From positions 1 through 33,825 of the forward strand of contig NZ_BAGH01000266.1 in assembly GCF_000308715.1 (NCBI RefSeq): DNA of 33,825 nucleotides, written 5' to 3'. Positions 1 to 7,976 of this stretch are shown here, one piece after another; the stretch's first letter is position 1, and each line of letters starts with the position of its first letter. A model generated the notes under the pieces. That model was not told the origin of the DNA. It saw only the letters and a program-made list of their open reading frames with translations, and did not search any database. A program made the translations under genes and the position numbers. Source of the stretch: Nocardia tenerifensis NBRC 101015 (lineage in GTDB: Bacteria; Actinomycetota; Actinomycetes; Mycobacteriales; Mycobacteriaceae).

Positions 1-1254
1 AACTTCCGCACGGCCGCTATCCGCGCCAAACTGCCGCAGACCCCGGCCGACGCCGCCCCGCTGGTCCTCACCTCCGGCACGGACCGCTCCTCGACCGCCA
101 CCCTCGCCGGGCTGGCCGCCGGGCCGGCGAGCGCGCTGCTGGCCGCGCGCCCGATCGTGGCGGTGGACCGGCGCGGGATCGGCAGCTCGCAGCCGATCGA
201 CTGCCTGCCGCCCGAGGTCCGCAAGGGACTCGCCGACAACGCCCAATTCGGCCCCGGCGCAAACGATCCCGTCGAGGCGATGACCGCCCTCAGCCAGGAC
301 GGCACCATCGCCTGCCGCGACTTCCTCCAGCCCTACGAGGGCGCCTTCGACGCCCAGCACGCCGCCGACGACCTCGAGCAGCTGCGCAGGCAGTGGCAGG
401 TCGACCACATCGCGCTGCTCGGCACCGGCAACGGTGCGAAGGTCGCGCTCAGCTACGCCCGCAAATACGGCGATCATCTGGCCAGGCTCGTCGTCGACTC
501 CCCCGAGGCCGTCAACGCCGACGCCATTACCCGCGCCGAGCAGCGGCTGGCGGGCGCGGAGGCGGCCATGACCGCGTTCGCCCAGCGCTGCACCGCGATC
601 AGCTGCTCGCTCGGCCCCGATCCGCGCGCCGCGGTCATCGACCTGGTGAACCGCGCCGGAACCGGTGGGCTCGGCGACATCTCGGCCGCCGCCCTGCTCA
701 CCGCGGTCTCCGGTTTTCTCGGCAGCCCACGCGCCGACCAGGCGAGCCGGGTTCGCGAACTCGCCGACGCGCTGTCCGCGGCCGGGCGCGGCGACCGCGC
801 GGGCCTGGGCACCCTCATCCAGCGCGAGACCTCGGCCACCGGTGGCGACGGCCAATTCGTCAACCGCTGCACCGACACTCAGCAACCGCCGACCCCGACC
901 AAGGCCAAGGAGCTGATGGGCACCTGGGGCGCGAAGTACCCGGTGTTCGGCAAGAACACGGCGATCGAGCTGATGGAGTGCGCGGCCTGGCCGGTGTCCA
1001 CCGCGCCCGCGATGCCCGAGAAACTCACCATCCCGGTGCTGGTGCTCGGCGGCATCGCCGATCCGGTGGTCGGCAACGCCGGACAGGCCTCGGTCTCCGG
1101 CGCGCTCGGCGCGGCCGGGGCGCGGCACGCGGGACTCACCTGGCAGGGCTGGGGACACCCGGTCTCGACCCACTCGAGCTGTGCGCAGCGGGCGATGGTC
1201 GACTATCTGAAGGACGCGAAACTGCCCGCCGACGGGACCGCCTGCCCGGCGTGA
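1..1254 (+). CDS. Secreted-protease-like alpha/beta hydrolase (Rv2672-like), 5' end outside window
   Basis: The reading frame is open from base 1, so the N-terminus and any signal peptide lie upstream; 417 residues are visible. The oxyanion-side motif VDRRGIGSS and the C-terminal Abhydrolase_4-type region mark the tripeptidyl-aminopeptidase-like serine hydrolase family. That C-terminal region has IADPVV with the acid Asp, WGHPV with the His, and a final Cys-containing tail. Paired cysteines suggest an extracytoplasmic protein. The nucleophile elbow reads LLGTGNGAK where G-x-S-x-G is expected, so the catalytic Ser position is Gly. The protein is therefore either inactive or uses another residue. 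It sits directly upstream of aftC, the same order as Rv2672-Rv2673 in M. tuberculosis (recalled), which supports orthology. Substrate unknown. Confidence 0.85.
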   Translation, partial: NFRTAAIRAKLPQTPADAAPLVLTSGTDRSSTATLAGLAAGPASALLAARPIVAVDRRGIGSSQPIDCLPPEVRKGLADNAQFGPGANDPVEAMTALSQDGTIACRDFLQPYEGAFDAQHAADDLEQLRRQWQVDHIALLGTGNGAKVALSYARKYGDHLARLVVDSPEAVNADAITRAEQRLAGAEAAMTAFAQRCTAISCSLGPDPRAAVIDLVNRAGTGGLGDISAAALLTAVSGFLGSPRADQASRVRELADALSAAGRGDRAGLGTLIQRETSATGGDGQFVNRCTDTQQPPTPTKAKELMGTWGAKYPVFGKNTAIELMECAAWPVSTAPAMPEKLTIPVLVLGGIADPVVGNAGQASVSGALGAAGARHAGLTWQGWGHPVSTHSSCAQRAMVDYLKDAKLPADGTACPA

Positions 1255-1323
1255 TCCCGCGGTCGGAACAGCGTCCCCAGCGGCGAGTCGAAGAGGTCCG
1301 GACAACCGCGACAAGCTGATCCG

Positions 1324-2643
1324 GTGTACCGTGCCCCAGTGTTACTTCGACAGCTCGAGCCCCGCAGTGCTCGCACCACCGCCGAGGTGATCAAGTTCGC
1401 ACTCTGGCCCATCGCGGTCATGACTGTGCTGAACCGGGTTTTCATCAAGGCTGTCAATGGTTTCATCACCGACGACTTCCGGCCGGTCTACCAGGCCTCG
1501 CTCGACTTTCTCAACGGGCGGCCGGTGTACACGGCCAACTTCGACTCCGTCGACCCGCACTACCTGTACTACCCGAGCGGCACGCTGCTCATCGCGCCCG
1601 TGGCCTGGATCCACGACTACGAGAAGGCGCGCTGGCTGTTCATCCTGCTGAACGCCGTGGCGATCATCGTCGCCTGGTATCTGCTGCTGCGGCTGTTCCG
1701 GTTCACGCTGAGTTCCGTTGTCGCGCCGGTGTTGCTGTTCGCCATGTTCATGTCGGAGACGGTCACGAACACGCTGGTGTTCACCAACGTCAACGGCTGC
1801 GTTCTGCTGGCCGAGATGCTCTTCCTGCACTTGCTGTTGCAGCGAAAAGATCTGTGGGCCGGTGTGGCGCTCGGGCTCAGCATCGCGATCAAACCGACGT
1901 TGGCGCCGCTGCTGCTGGTCGCGCTGGTGCGCGGGCAGTGGAAGGTTTTCATCACCGCCCTGGGCGTGCCGGTGGTGCTGACCGCGATCGCGTGGCCGTT
2001 GTCGAAGGATCCGGAGAAGTTCTTCAGCCACACCGCGCCCTATCTCTTCGAGACCCGCGACTACTTCAACAGCGCGATATCGGGCAACGGCGAGTACTAC
2101 GGGCTGCCGCCGTGGCTGATCTGGTTCATGCGGCTCGGCATGGGCGTGCTGGTCGCCGTCTCGCTGTGGTTGCTGTGGCGCTACTACCGGCACGATGAGC
2201 TGTTCTTCGTGTGCACGGCGTCCGGGGTGCTGCTCACCGCGGAGTTCCTGCTGTCCTCGCTGGGGCAGATGTACTACTCGATGATGCTGTTCCCGTTCCT
2301 GATGACGGTGGTGCTGCGCAACTCCGTGCTGCGCAACTGGCCGGCGTGGCTGGCGATCTTCGGGTTCATGAGTTACGACAAGTGGCTCTCGGAGCGGCCC
2401 GGCTGGCAGCACTTCGGCCGCGACCTCGAGTACCTGCGCATTACCTTCGGCTGGGGACTGCTGCTCGTCGTGGTGTTCTGTGTGCTCGGTGACCGGTATC
2501 TGGCCGCGAAGCGCGAGGGACGTCTGCAGTTCGGCATCGACCCCACCTGGATCAAGCCGGTACCCGGTGACGTCGCGGCGGACTCGTCCAGGTCGGCCGA
2601 GGGTTCCGCGCCGATCGTCGCGAAACCTATTAGCGTGGAGTGA
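1324..2643 (+). CDS. aftC: Alpha-(1->3)-arabinofuranosyltransferase AftC
   Basis: Polytopic membrane protein of 439 aa (DUF2029/GT-C type). In mycobacteria AftC adds alpha-1,3 branches to the arabinan of arabinogalactan and lipoarabinomannan, using decaprenyl-phosphoryl-arabinose outside the membrane. After the first TM segment (about residues 25-42) comes ITDDFRPVYQA, which holds the acidic pair typical of GT-C catalytic loops. Further stretches recognised from mycobacterial AftC are DPHYLYYPSGTLL, TNTLVFTNVNGC, ETRDYFNSA and YYSMMLFPFLMTVVL. About ten TM helices are visible, ending in a hydrophilic tail. The start is a GTG at 1324. A second in-frame GTG at 1339 is possible because TACCGT (1327-1332) could be a -10 box for a leaderless message. 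The stop overlaps the msrB start (TGATG), suggesting coupled translation. Confidence 0.93.
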   Translation: MYRAPVLLRQLEPRSARTTAEVIKFALWPIAVMTVLNRVFIKAVNGFITDDFRPVYQASLDFLNGRPVYTANFDSVDPHYLYYPSGTLLIAPVAWIHDYEKARWLFILLNAVAIIVAWYLLLRLFRFTLSSVVAPVLLFAMFMSETVTNTLVFTNVNGCVLLAEMLFLHLLLQRKDLWAGVALGLSIAIKPTLAPLLLVALVRGQWKVFITALGVPVVLTAIAWPLSKDPEKFFSHTAPYLFETRDYFNSAISGNGEYYGLPPWLIWFMRLGMGVLVAVSLWLLWRYYRHDELFFVCTASGVLLTAEFLLSSLGQMYYSMMLFPFLMTVVLRNSVLRNWPAWLAIFGFMSYDKWLSERPGWQHFGRDLEYLRITFGWGLLLVVVFCVLGDRYLAAKREGRLQFGIDPTWIKPVPGDVAADSSRSAEGSAPIVAKPISVE

Positions 2644-3086
2644 TGAGTTCCGAAGCCGATACCTCCCTGCCCGCGCCGCGCATCCAGCTGACGCCCCAGG
2701 AGTGGCGGGCCAAGCTGAACCCCGAGGAGTACGCGGTGCTGCGCGAGGCCGCGACCGAACGCCCCTTCGTCGGCGAGTACACCGACACCAAGACCGAAGG
2801 CGTCTACGCATGCCGGGCCTGCGGAGCCGAATTGTTCCGCAGCACCGAGAAATTCGACTCGCACTGCGGTTGGCCGTCGTTCTTCGACCCCGCCCAGTCC
2901 GACGCGGTGATCCTCAAATCCGACGACACCCTCGGCATGCACCGGGTCGAGGTGCTGTGCGCCAACTGCCACAGCCACCTCGGGCACGTGTTCGAGGGCG
3001 AGGGATACAACACGCCCACCGACAAGCGGTACTGCATCAACTCCATCTCGTTGCGGTTGCAGCCTGCGGAGGGGTCTGCCGGCTGA
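2643..3086 (+). CDS. msrB: Peptide-methionine (R)-S-oxide reductase MsrB
   Basis: Reduces the R-epimer of methionine sulfoxide in oxidised proteins; cytoplasmic, 147 aa, full family length. Zinc ligands are two CxxC pairs (C57/C60 in CRAC and C106/C109 in CANC). The signature GWPSF (76-80) and HLGHVF (112-117) are present, and the catalytic cysteine is C131 in RYCINS. The ATG at 2643 shares its A with the aftC stop, and a GGAG lies just upstream inside aftC. A GTG at 2640 is a weaker alternative. It is the last gene of the conserved left block; the accessory region starts right after it. Resolving partner (thioredoxin or another Cys) not determined. Confidence 0.95.
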   Translation: MSSEADTSLPAPRIQLTPQEWRAKLNPEEYAVLREAATERPFVGEYTDTKTEGVYACRACGAELFRSTEKFDSHCGWPSFFDPAQSDAVILKSDDTLGMHRVEVLCANCHSHLGHVFEGEGYNTPTDKRYCINSISLRLQPAEGSAG

Positions 3087-3165
3087 TATCGGCACCTCCT
3101 ACATCGAAACGGCGGGCCGCCTAGCACCCTCGCCGTGGTGAGGACCTGACGCGCCGCCCTCTGGA

Positions 3166-3181
3166 CGCCGAACGGTCGGCG
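3166..3181 (+). terminator. Possible short hairpin downstream of msrB
   Basis: CGCCGA and TCGGCG form a perfect 6-bp stem around the loop ACGG, 80 bases after the msrB stop. There is no T run. GC-only hairpins can act as terminators in actinobacteria, but a 6-bp stem also arises by chance in this composition. Confidence 0.25.
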
Positions 3182-3356
3182 ACCTCCGGGTAGTTGGGAC
3201 GCGTCGTTGCGGTAGCCCTATCCGGCCGTGCATACAGATGCGACGCCTCGGTCAACGACGGCGATAACGATCTGGTTGCGGAGGGCCTGTGCGGGCCGCG
3301 CAGTGGTACCCGTTCGATCGCTCAGGTCAACAACCTGTCGATCGAGGAGGTGCTAA

Positions 3357-3635
3357 TTGGTCATCATCGCGATTCACGACGCTCTGCTCGCTCAGATCGG
3401 CGATCCGAACCCGGAGGCACCGCCGATCTCGGACCAGCTTCTGCAGATCTTTCGCTACTTCACCTGGTTCGTGCTCCTGTCCGGGGTCACCGGAATCACC
3501 TACGCCGGTGGCAGATTCGCCTGGGAGAAATGGAACGGCGGCCCGCTCGCCTCGCCGAAGATGCTCGCCGGAGCCATGGCCGGCGGCCTCATCGCCACCA
3601 GCGCCGGCACGATCCTCAACGCCGTGCTCGGCTGA
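3357..3635 (+). CDS. Small two-TM membrane protein, VirB2/TrbC-like in outline
   Basis: 92 aa, function not recognised. The start is TTG at 3357: the codon just before it is TAA (3354-3356), so the frame cannot extend upstream, and GAGGAGG at 3344-3350 sits six bases before the TTG. The N-terminal ~30 residues are polar and helical. They are followed by two hydrophobic segments (about residues 33-52 and 67-90), separated by a short positively charged loop with EKWNGGP. The second segment is Gly/Ala-rich. Short two-helix proteins with Gly/Ala-rich segments resemble conjugation pilins (VirB2/TrbC) and small membrane proteins of actinobacterial integrative elements. No other transfer gene is nearby, so this is only a structural analogy. 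It stands alone, convergent with the regulator at 3726-4607. Confidence 0.6.
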   Translation: MVIIAIHDALLAQIGDPNPEAPPISDQLLQIFRYFTWFVLLSGVTGITYAGGRFAWEKWNGGPLASPKMLAGAMAGGLIATSAGTILNAVLG

Positions 3636-3725
3636 GCGCGGCAGGCCCCGCGCCGGACCGCGAAAAGGCACCGTCGGATCGGCCGCCACGCGCAGCGGTG
3701 TCGCGTGCGGGGCGCTGTCGTCCGG

Positions 3726-4607
3726 TCAGTCTTCGGCGAGCAGTGTGCGAAGGAACTGCTCGCTCCTGGCCGGTGTCAAGGCTTGGACGCTCACGCGGTC
3801 CATGACCGATTTATAGAACTCTACGTCGCGTCGCTTCTCGAAGTAGAGCGAGCTGGCGATCTGCTCGGTGTAGACGATGTCGGGCAGTTCCGGCTCCGGG
3901 AATCGGAGGATGCTGAAGGAGCCGCCCATCGCGGCGTGGCCGCCGACCGAGAAGGGCAGCACCTGGATGCGCACCTTGGGATGCTCCGCCATCGTGATCA
4001 GGTGTTTGATCTGATCCTCGAGTACTCGTTCGCCGCCCACCGGCCGACGCAGCGCGCTCTCGTCGAGCACCGCCCACAGCGTGGGCGCGGAAGCGCGATG
4101 GAATATCTCCTGTCGCCGCATCCGGACGGCGACTCGCCGCTCGGTCGGTTCGTCGGTGCCGATTTCGATCACCGAGCGGGCATAGTCGGCGGTCTGGAGC
4201 AGTCCCGGCACGAATTGGCCCTCATAGGTGCGAATGGTGGTCGCGGCCTGCTCGAGGCCGATATAGGTTTCGAACCAGCTCGGCAGCAGGTCGCTGTAGC
4301 GGTGCCACCAGCCGGGGTCATTGGCTCGGCGGCACAATTCGAAGTACGTCTCGCGCTTGTCCTCGTCGACCACCTTGTACAGCGTCAGCAGGTCGCGTAG
4401 ATCGCGCTCTTTGACACCCGTGCGACCCAGCTCCATGCGGCTGATCTTGGCGTGGGAGCCGCGGATCCAGTCACCCGCGGCCTCTCGGGTGACCCCGCAA
4501 TCTTCCCGCAATTGACGCAATCTGCTACCGAGCGCTATGCGCAGGACTGTCGGACCCCGTTCCGCCGCAGGGAATTCCGAGCCGCCGCTGCCCACATCGT
4601 TCGCCAC
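3726..4607 (-). CDS. XRE-family regulator with DUF5753 sensor domain
   Basis: 293 aa, the usual length of this large actinobacterial regulator family. An N-terminal helix-turn-helix covers about residues 22-75 (LGSRLRQLREDCGVTREAAG then HAKISRMELGR). The DUF5753 domain follows, with the family words FETYIGLEQAA, FVPGLLQTADYAR, RRQEI and LWAVLDESALRRPVGG. I chose the GTG at 4607 because GGGAGG lies seven bases upstream and it gives the normal N-terminus; an extension to 4784 has no family-like sequence. It is transcribed away from the methyltransferase at 4886, with a 278-bp gap holding a palindrome (4796-4808). It probably controls itself and that cassette. The DUF397 partner often encoded beside such regulators is absent. 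Confidence 0.9.
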   Translation of the reverse strand: MANDVGSGGSEFPAAERGPTVLRIALGSRLRQLREDCGVTREAAGDWIRGSHAKISRMELGRTGVKERDLRDLLTLYKVVDEDKRETYFELCRRANDPGWWHRYSDLLPSWFETYIGLEQAATTIRTYEGQFVPGLLQTADYARSVIEIGTDEPTERRVAVRMRRQEIFHRASAPTLWAVLDESALRRPVGGERVLEDQIKHLITMAEHPKVRIQVLPFSVGGHAAMGGSFSILRFPEPELPDIVYTEQIASSLYFEKRRDVEFYKSVMDRVSVQALTPARSEQFLRTLLAED

Positions 4608-4795
4608 GAACCACCTCCCAGCAGAAGAACCATGCAGCGGGAAGCGTGTCGAGCAACACCACAACGCCGCATCGGCAACCGACCTTACCGGCGACCGGCG
4701 TGACCACCGCACGGGATGGTCACATGTGACGGTACCGCTGCGGAACGTTCCAACTCCGCGAACGCGCCTCCACTGTGGATCCATAAGGGCTACAA

Positions 4796-4808
4796 CACAA
4801 TAGTTGTG
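4796..4808. promoter_or_regulatory. Palindrome CACAA-TAG-TTGTG, candidate XRE operator
   Basis: Perfect 5-3-5 inverted repeat in the divergent gap, 78 bases before the methyltransferase ATG and 189 bases before the XRE start. It can be read as nested in a slightly longer one (ACAAC...GTTGT). Its AT-rich character stands out from the surrounding GC-rich DNA. Position and symmetry suit a repressor site for the DUF5753 regulator, but no binding data exist and no second copy was found before the second methyltransferase gene. Confidence 0.4.
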
Positions 4809-4885
4809 AGTAATCCGGGCGGGTCGCGCGCCATCGTGCGTACAGTCGCAGCTGACGGTGGCCGAGCGGGACGAAGGGAGCAGCC

Positions 4886-5719
4886 ATGACGTCAGCCGAG
4901 GAGAAGGCCCGTCTCGGAAATGTAGACCCCGATACCCCTAGCATCGCCCGCGTATACGACTATGCCCTCGGCGGGAAGGACTGGTTCCCGGTCGACCGCG
5001 CCGCGTTCGAGCACCTGCGCACCGTAGTACCCCATCAGGCCGATGTCGGGAAGACCAATCGGCGCTGGCTGGAGCGGGTGGTGCGTTATGTCACCCAGAT
5101 CGGCGGTGTCCGGCAGATCCTGGACCTGGGCAGCGGTCTGCCGACGCAGAAGAACACCCACGAGGTGGCCCAGGAGTTCGGCGCCGAGGTGGAGGTCGTC
5201 TATGTGGACAACGACCCGATGTGCGTCACCCGGAGCCGGGAATTGTTGCAGGCCAACGAGTTCACCCACTTTCTCGATCTCGACCTCACCGAGCCGGCCC
5301 GCGTCATGACCGACGCCGGGGTCAACCGCTACCTCGACCTGGACCAGCCGCTGTTGCTGATGCAATGCGGGACACTGCACCACCTCGACGACGATCGTGA
5401 TCCCGCCGGCATCATGGCCGAGTACATTCGGCGCCTCCCATCCGGTTCCTACGTGATGATCAGCCACTTCTTCGATCCCGGCGCGGCCGACCCGGAACTG
5501 CACACGCTGGCGCGGCGAGCCGAGCAGGCTCTGCACGACGAGGGTCTCGGCACCGGCCGCTGGCGCACGCGCGAGGAATTGACCCCCTTGTTCGACGGAG
5601 TCGAGTTGCTCGCGCCGGGGCTGGTGCAGCTGCACCAGTGGTGGCCGGGCGGTCCGGGGCATCGCGCACCGTGGCCGGAGGAGCTACTCATCGTCGGCGG
5701 CCTCGGCCGCAAGCCGTAA
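4886..5719 (+). CDS. SAV2177-family (DUF574) SAM-dependent methyltransferase, copy 1
   Basis: 277 aa class I methyltransferase fold of the actinobacterial SAV2177/Methyltransf_19 family, whose substrates are generally unknown. The N-terminal family signature is IARVYDYALGGKDWFPVDR (about residues 20-38). SAM-binding motif I is LDLGSGLPTQKNTH (about 78-91), and the acidic end of strand 2 is VVYVDNDP (about 107-114). The word LMQCGTLHHLDDD follows near 155-167. The ATG is preceded by AAGGGAG at good spacing. It lies divergent from the XRE/DUF5753 regulator and 26 bases before the PNPOx-like gene, so these two likely share an operon. A clear paralogue lies at 6333-7259. Target molecule not predictable from sequence. 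Confidence 0.92.
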   Translation: MTSAEEKARLGNVDPDTPSIARVYDYALGGKDWFPVDRAAFEHLRTVVPHQADVGKTNRRWLERVVRYVTQIGGVRQILDLGSGLPTQKNTHEVAQEFGAEVEVVYVDNDPMCVTRSRELLQANEFTHFLDLDLTEPARVMTDAGVNRYLDLDQPLLLMQCGTLHHLDDDRDPAGIMAEYIRRLPSGSYVMISHFFDPGAADPELHTLARRAEQALHDEGLGTGRWRTREELTPLFDGVELLAPGLVQLHQWWPGGPGHRAPWPEELLIVGGLGRKP

Positions 5720-5745
5720 TCCCCTCCGTCCCAAAGGAGTTCGAC

Positions 5746-6204
5746 ATGACAACAGCCGACACGTCGAGCACTGACATCCGCGACAAACTCGCCGGCATCC
5801 TCACCCGCACCAGTATCGATCTCGCCACCTCCAAGGACGGCGTCAACTGGTGTTCGAACGCGTTCTTCACCGCCCTGGACGACGACCCGTTCCGGCTCAC
5901 CATCGTGCTGGAAGACGGTGGCAGAACCCTGGACTGCCTGAAGGCCAACCCGAATGTCGGGGTGAAGGTAGTGCCGGGCGGACTGCTCGATCCGTTCGCA
6001 CAGGGTTCGGCGACCGTGACGATCCGTGACACCGACGCGGACCGGAAGGAGACGTTCGACGCCCTGCTCCGCAAGGAACCGCAGATCGAGCCGTTCTTGG
6101 CCACGCCGATCCAAGCGTTGATCGTGAACGTCGACTGGTGGCGGGTGACGCACGTACAGGGCGGCTGGCTACCGGGGCGCGTGCTCCGGCGCCCCGGCGC
6201 GTGA
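5746..6204 (+). CDS. Pyridoxamine 5'-phosphate oxidase-like split-barrel protein
   Basis: 152 aa, size and strand pattern of small flavin- or F420-binding split-barrel proteins. Visible parts are an N-terminal helix (IRDKLAGILTR), a strand pair around VNWCSNAFFTALDD, FRLTIVLEDGG with TLDCLKANPNVGVKVV, then GSATV and a C-terminal IVNVDWWRVTHVQGGW. The pattern 'L..NP.VGV' followed by 'G.A.V' is typical of the PNPOx-like family, where it lies around the cofactor. The start is the ATG at 5746 with AAAGGAG seven bases before it. It is sandwiched between the two methyltransferase paralogues. Cofactor (FMN, F420 or haem) and substrate cannot be told. Confidence 0.75.
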   Translation: MTTADTSSTDIRDKLAGILTRTSIDLATSKDGVNWCSNAFFTALDDDPFRLTIVLEDGGRTLDCLKANPNVGVKVVPGGLLDPFAQGSATVTIRDTDADRKETFDALLRKEPQIEPFLATPIQALIVNVDWWRVTHVQGGWLPGRVLRRPGA

Positions 6205-6332
6205 GACATCGCTCGCGCCGAGCGGTAGGCTTGCCTCGCGCATGCTCGAAACACGCACTGGCGCATTGCTTTCCGCTTTCCCATGGCTGACGACCGGATC
6301 CCGGCACGTCGCCGACGAACAGAGAGGTCGTC

Positions 6333-7259
6333 ATGTCCGATACCACTCCACAGACCGGTGTGCGGGCGCCGGTCGGTGTGGACACCACACGCGCGAGCAT
6401 CGCCCGTGTCTACGACGCCACGCTCGGCGGCAAGGACAACTATCCGGTCGATCGCTATGTCCGTGACAAGGTCGCCGAGGTGGCGCCGCGGCAGGGCGAC
6501 GTCGCGCGGATGAACCGGCGCTGGCTGCACCGGGTGGTGAGGTATCTGTCCGGCACCGTCGGCATCGACCAATTCCTCGACATCGGTGCGGGATTGCCGA
6601 CCGTCGGCAATACGCACGAGATCGCGCAGCAGCAGAACCCCGAGGCCTGCGTGGTGTATGTCGACAACGACCCGGTCTGCAATATCCACGGCCGGGTGCT
6701 GCTCGAAAGCAACGATTACACCCATTTCGTGCCCGCCGATCTGACCGAGCCGAATACCCTGCTGACGCACTCGGAGGTCACCGAGCATCTGGACCTCACC
6801 CGTCCGATCGCGTTGATCCTGTGCGGGATACTCCATCACGTCGACGACGATCTCGATCCGGCCCGGATCATGCGCGAGTACATCGACGCGCTGCCATTCG
6901 GCTCCTACGTCGCCATCACGCATTTCTACGACCCCGACGACGGCTCCGAAGCCCACGACATGGCGATCGAACTCCAACGTCGTTTCACCGAAATGGGTTT
7001 GGGCTCGGGCTGGTACCGCACCCGTGCGCAAATCGCCTCGTATTTCGGGGATTTGGTGCTGGTCGAGCCGGGCCTGGTGGAACTCGACGACTGGTGGCCG
7101 ATGGGGCCTGCGCTGCGTCCTCGGCTGACCGAGGAGCGCCTGCTGCTCGGCGGACTCGGTCACAAACCCGAGCCGGCCGACGGCGTGGTGACCGCCCTCC
7201 ATCGCGCGAAGATCGATCGCGAGAACGCTTCGGCGTCCGACGACACCGAGCAGGAGTGA
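6333..7259 (+). CDS. SAV2177-family (DUF574) SAM-dependent methyltransferase, copy 2
   Basis: 308 aa paralogue of the protein at 4886-5719. The matching signatures are IARVYDATLGGKDNYPVDRY, then LDIGAGLPTVGNTHE (SAM motif I), VVYVDNDPVC and LILCGILHHVDDDLDP. A charged C-terminal tail of about 30 residues is absent from copy 1. GAGAGG precedes the ATG. The stop overlaps the next gene by four bases (GTGA), so the two are probably translationally coupled. The 128-bp gap before it may carry its own promoter, but I see no copy of the CACAA/TTGTG palindrome there. The two copies look diverged rather than recently duplicated. Confidence 0.92.
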   Translation: MSDTTPQTGVRAPVGVDTTRASIARVYDATLGGKDNYPVDRYVRDKVAEVAPRQGDVARMNRRWLHRVVRYLSGTVGIDQFLDIGAGLPTVGNTHEIAQQQNPEACVVYVDNDPVCNIHGRVLLESNDYTHFVPADLTEPNTLLTHSEVTEHLDLTRPIALILCGILHHVDDDLDPARIMREYIDALPFGSYVAITHFYDPDDGSEAHDMAIELQRRFTEMGLGSGWYRTRAQIASYFGDLVLVEPGLVELDDWWPMGPALRPRLTEERLLLGGLGHKPEPADGVVTALHRAKIDRENASASDDTEQE

Positions 7260-7975
7260 ACGCACCGGTGCAGACATACGACGACTTCGACGGCCCGCAG
7301 CTTCGCGAGGATCGCTGGAGGTACCTGGAGGTCCCGCTCAGCGACACCGAAACCTGGCGTTACGCGGACCCCGCGACAAGAATCGACGTCGGTGACGGCG
7401 TCGCGAGCCTGCGCATCGAGGCATTCACCCGATCCCACTCGCAGGTCCAGATTCTCGACAATCCGAAGCATCTCCTGGTGTCGGTCGAGGAATTCGATCT
7501 CACCACCGGACCGCGTACGTTCGCGGTGGAGATGGCCGCCGAGAATATCGGGGTCAGCGGCGCGGATTACCGAGACGGCTTCGCCGCCTTCAACGTTCTC
7601 GATATGAGCAGCGCCCAGGTCTTCGATCTGATCGCCACGAGCAGGCAGGCGTTCGCGATCCACGAACGGCTCTTCGTGCCGGGGATGGTCGACAAGGACG
7701 ACGCGTTCAGCCACGTCGTGCACGCACCGCTGGCCGAGGTGGCGTTCGAGTCCGGCGAGTTCCATCGATACGCCGTCATCATCGACCGAGACAACGCGAC
7801 GGTGCGGTGGCAGATCGAGGGCGCGACGGTCTTCACCGCCCACGCACCGCAACTACCGCGCACGGTGCAGATCGGATTCGGCATCATCACCCTGCACCCC
7901 ATCCGCGACGGACACAGCACCTCGGTACGCGGGCAAGGGTTACACGGCCGGTGGCGAAACTTCACCGTCGACTGA
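7256..7975 (+). CDS. DUF6081-like protein coupled to methyltransferase copy 2
   Basis: 239 aa, cytoplasmic by appearance (no signal peptide or TM). It starts with GTG at 7256, overlapping the methyltransferase stop; a GTG at 7268 is an alternative. It opens with YDDFDGP...RWRYLEVP and continues with many short beta-type stretches, such as RTFAVEMAAENIG, FHRYAVIIDRDNATVRWQIEG and VQIGFGIITLHP. This suggests a concanavalin-like beta-sandwich. I associate the opening and the HERLFVPGM segment with DUF6081 from memory, without a search. Function unknown; the overlap implies a role tied to the methyltransferase. Confidence 0.7.
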   Translation: MNAPVQTYDDFDGPQLREDRWRYLEVPLSDTETWRYADPATRIDVGDGVASLRIEAFTRSHSQVQILDNPKHLLVSVEEFDLTTGPRTFAVEMAAENIGVSGADYRDGFAAFNVLDMSSAQVFDLIATSRQAFAIHERLFVPGMVDKDDAFSHVVHAPLAEVAFESGEFHRYAVIIDRDNATVRWQIEGATVFTAHAPQLPRTVQIGFGIITLHPIRDGHSTSVRGQGLHGRWRNFTVD

Positions 7976-7976
7976 T

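Noticed and set aside
5688..7277. 529-aa minus-strand frame opposite the methyltransferase cassette
   Set aside because: Covers three well-supported plus-strand genes and shows no protein-like motif.
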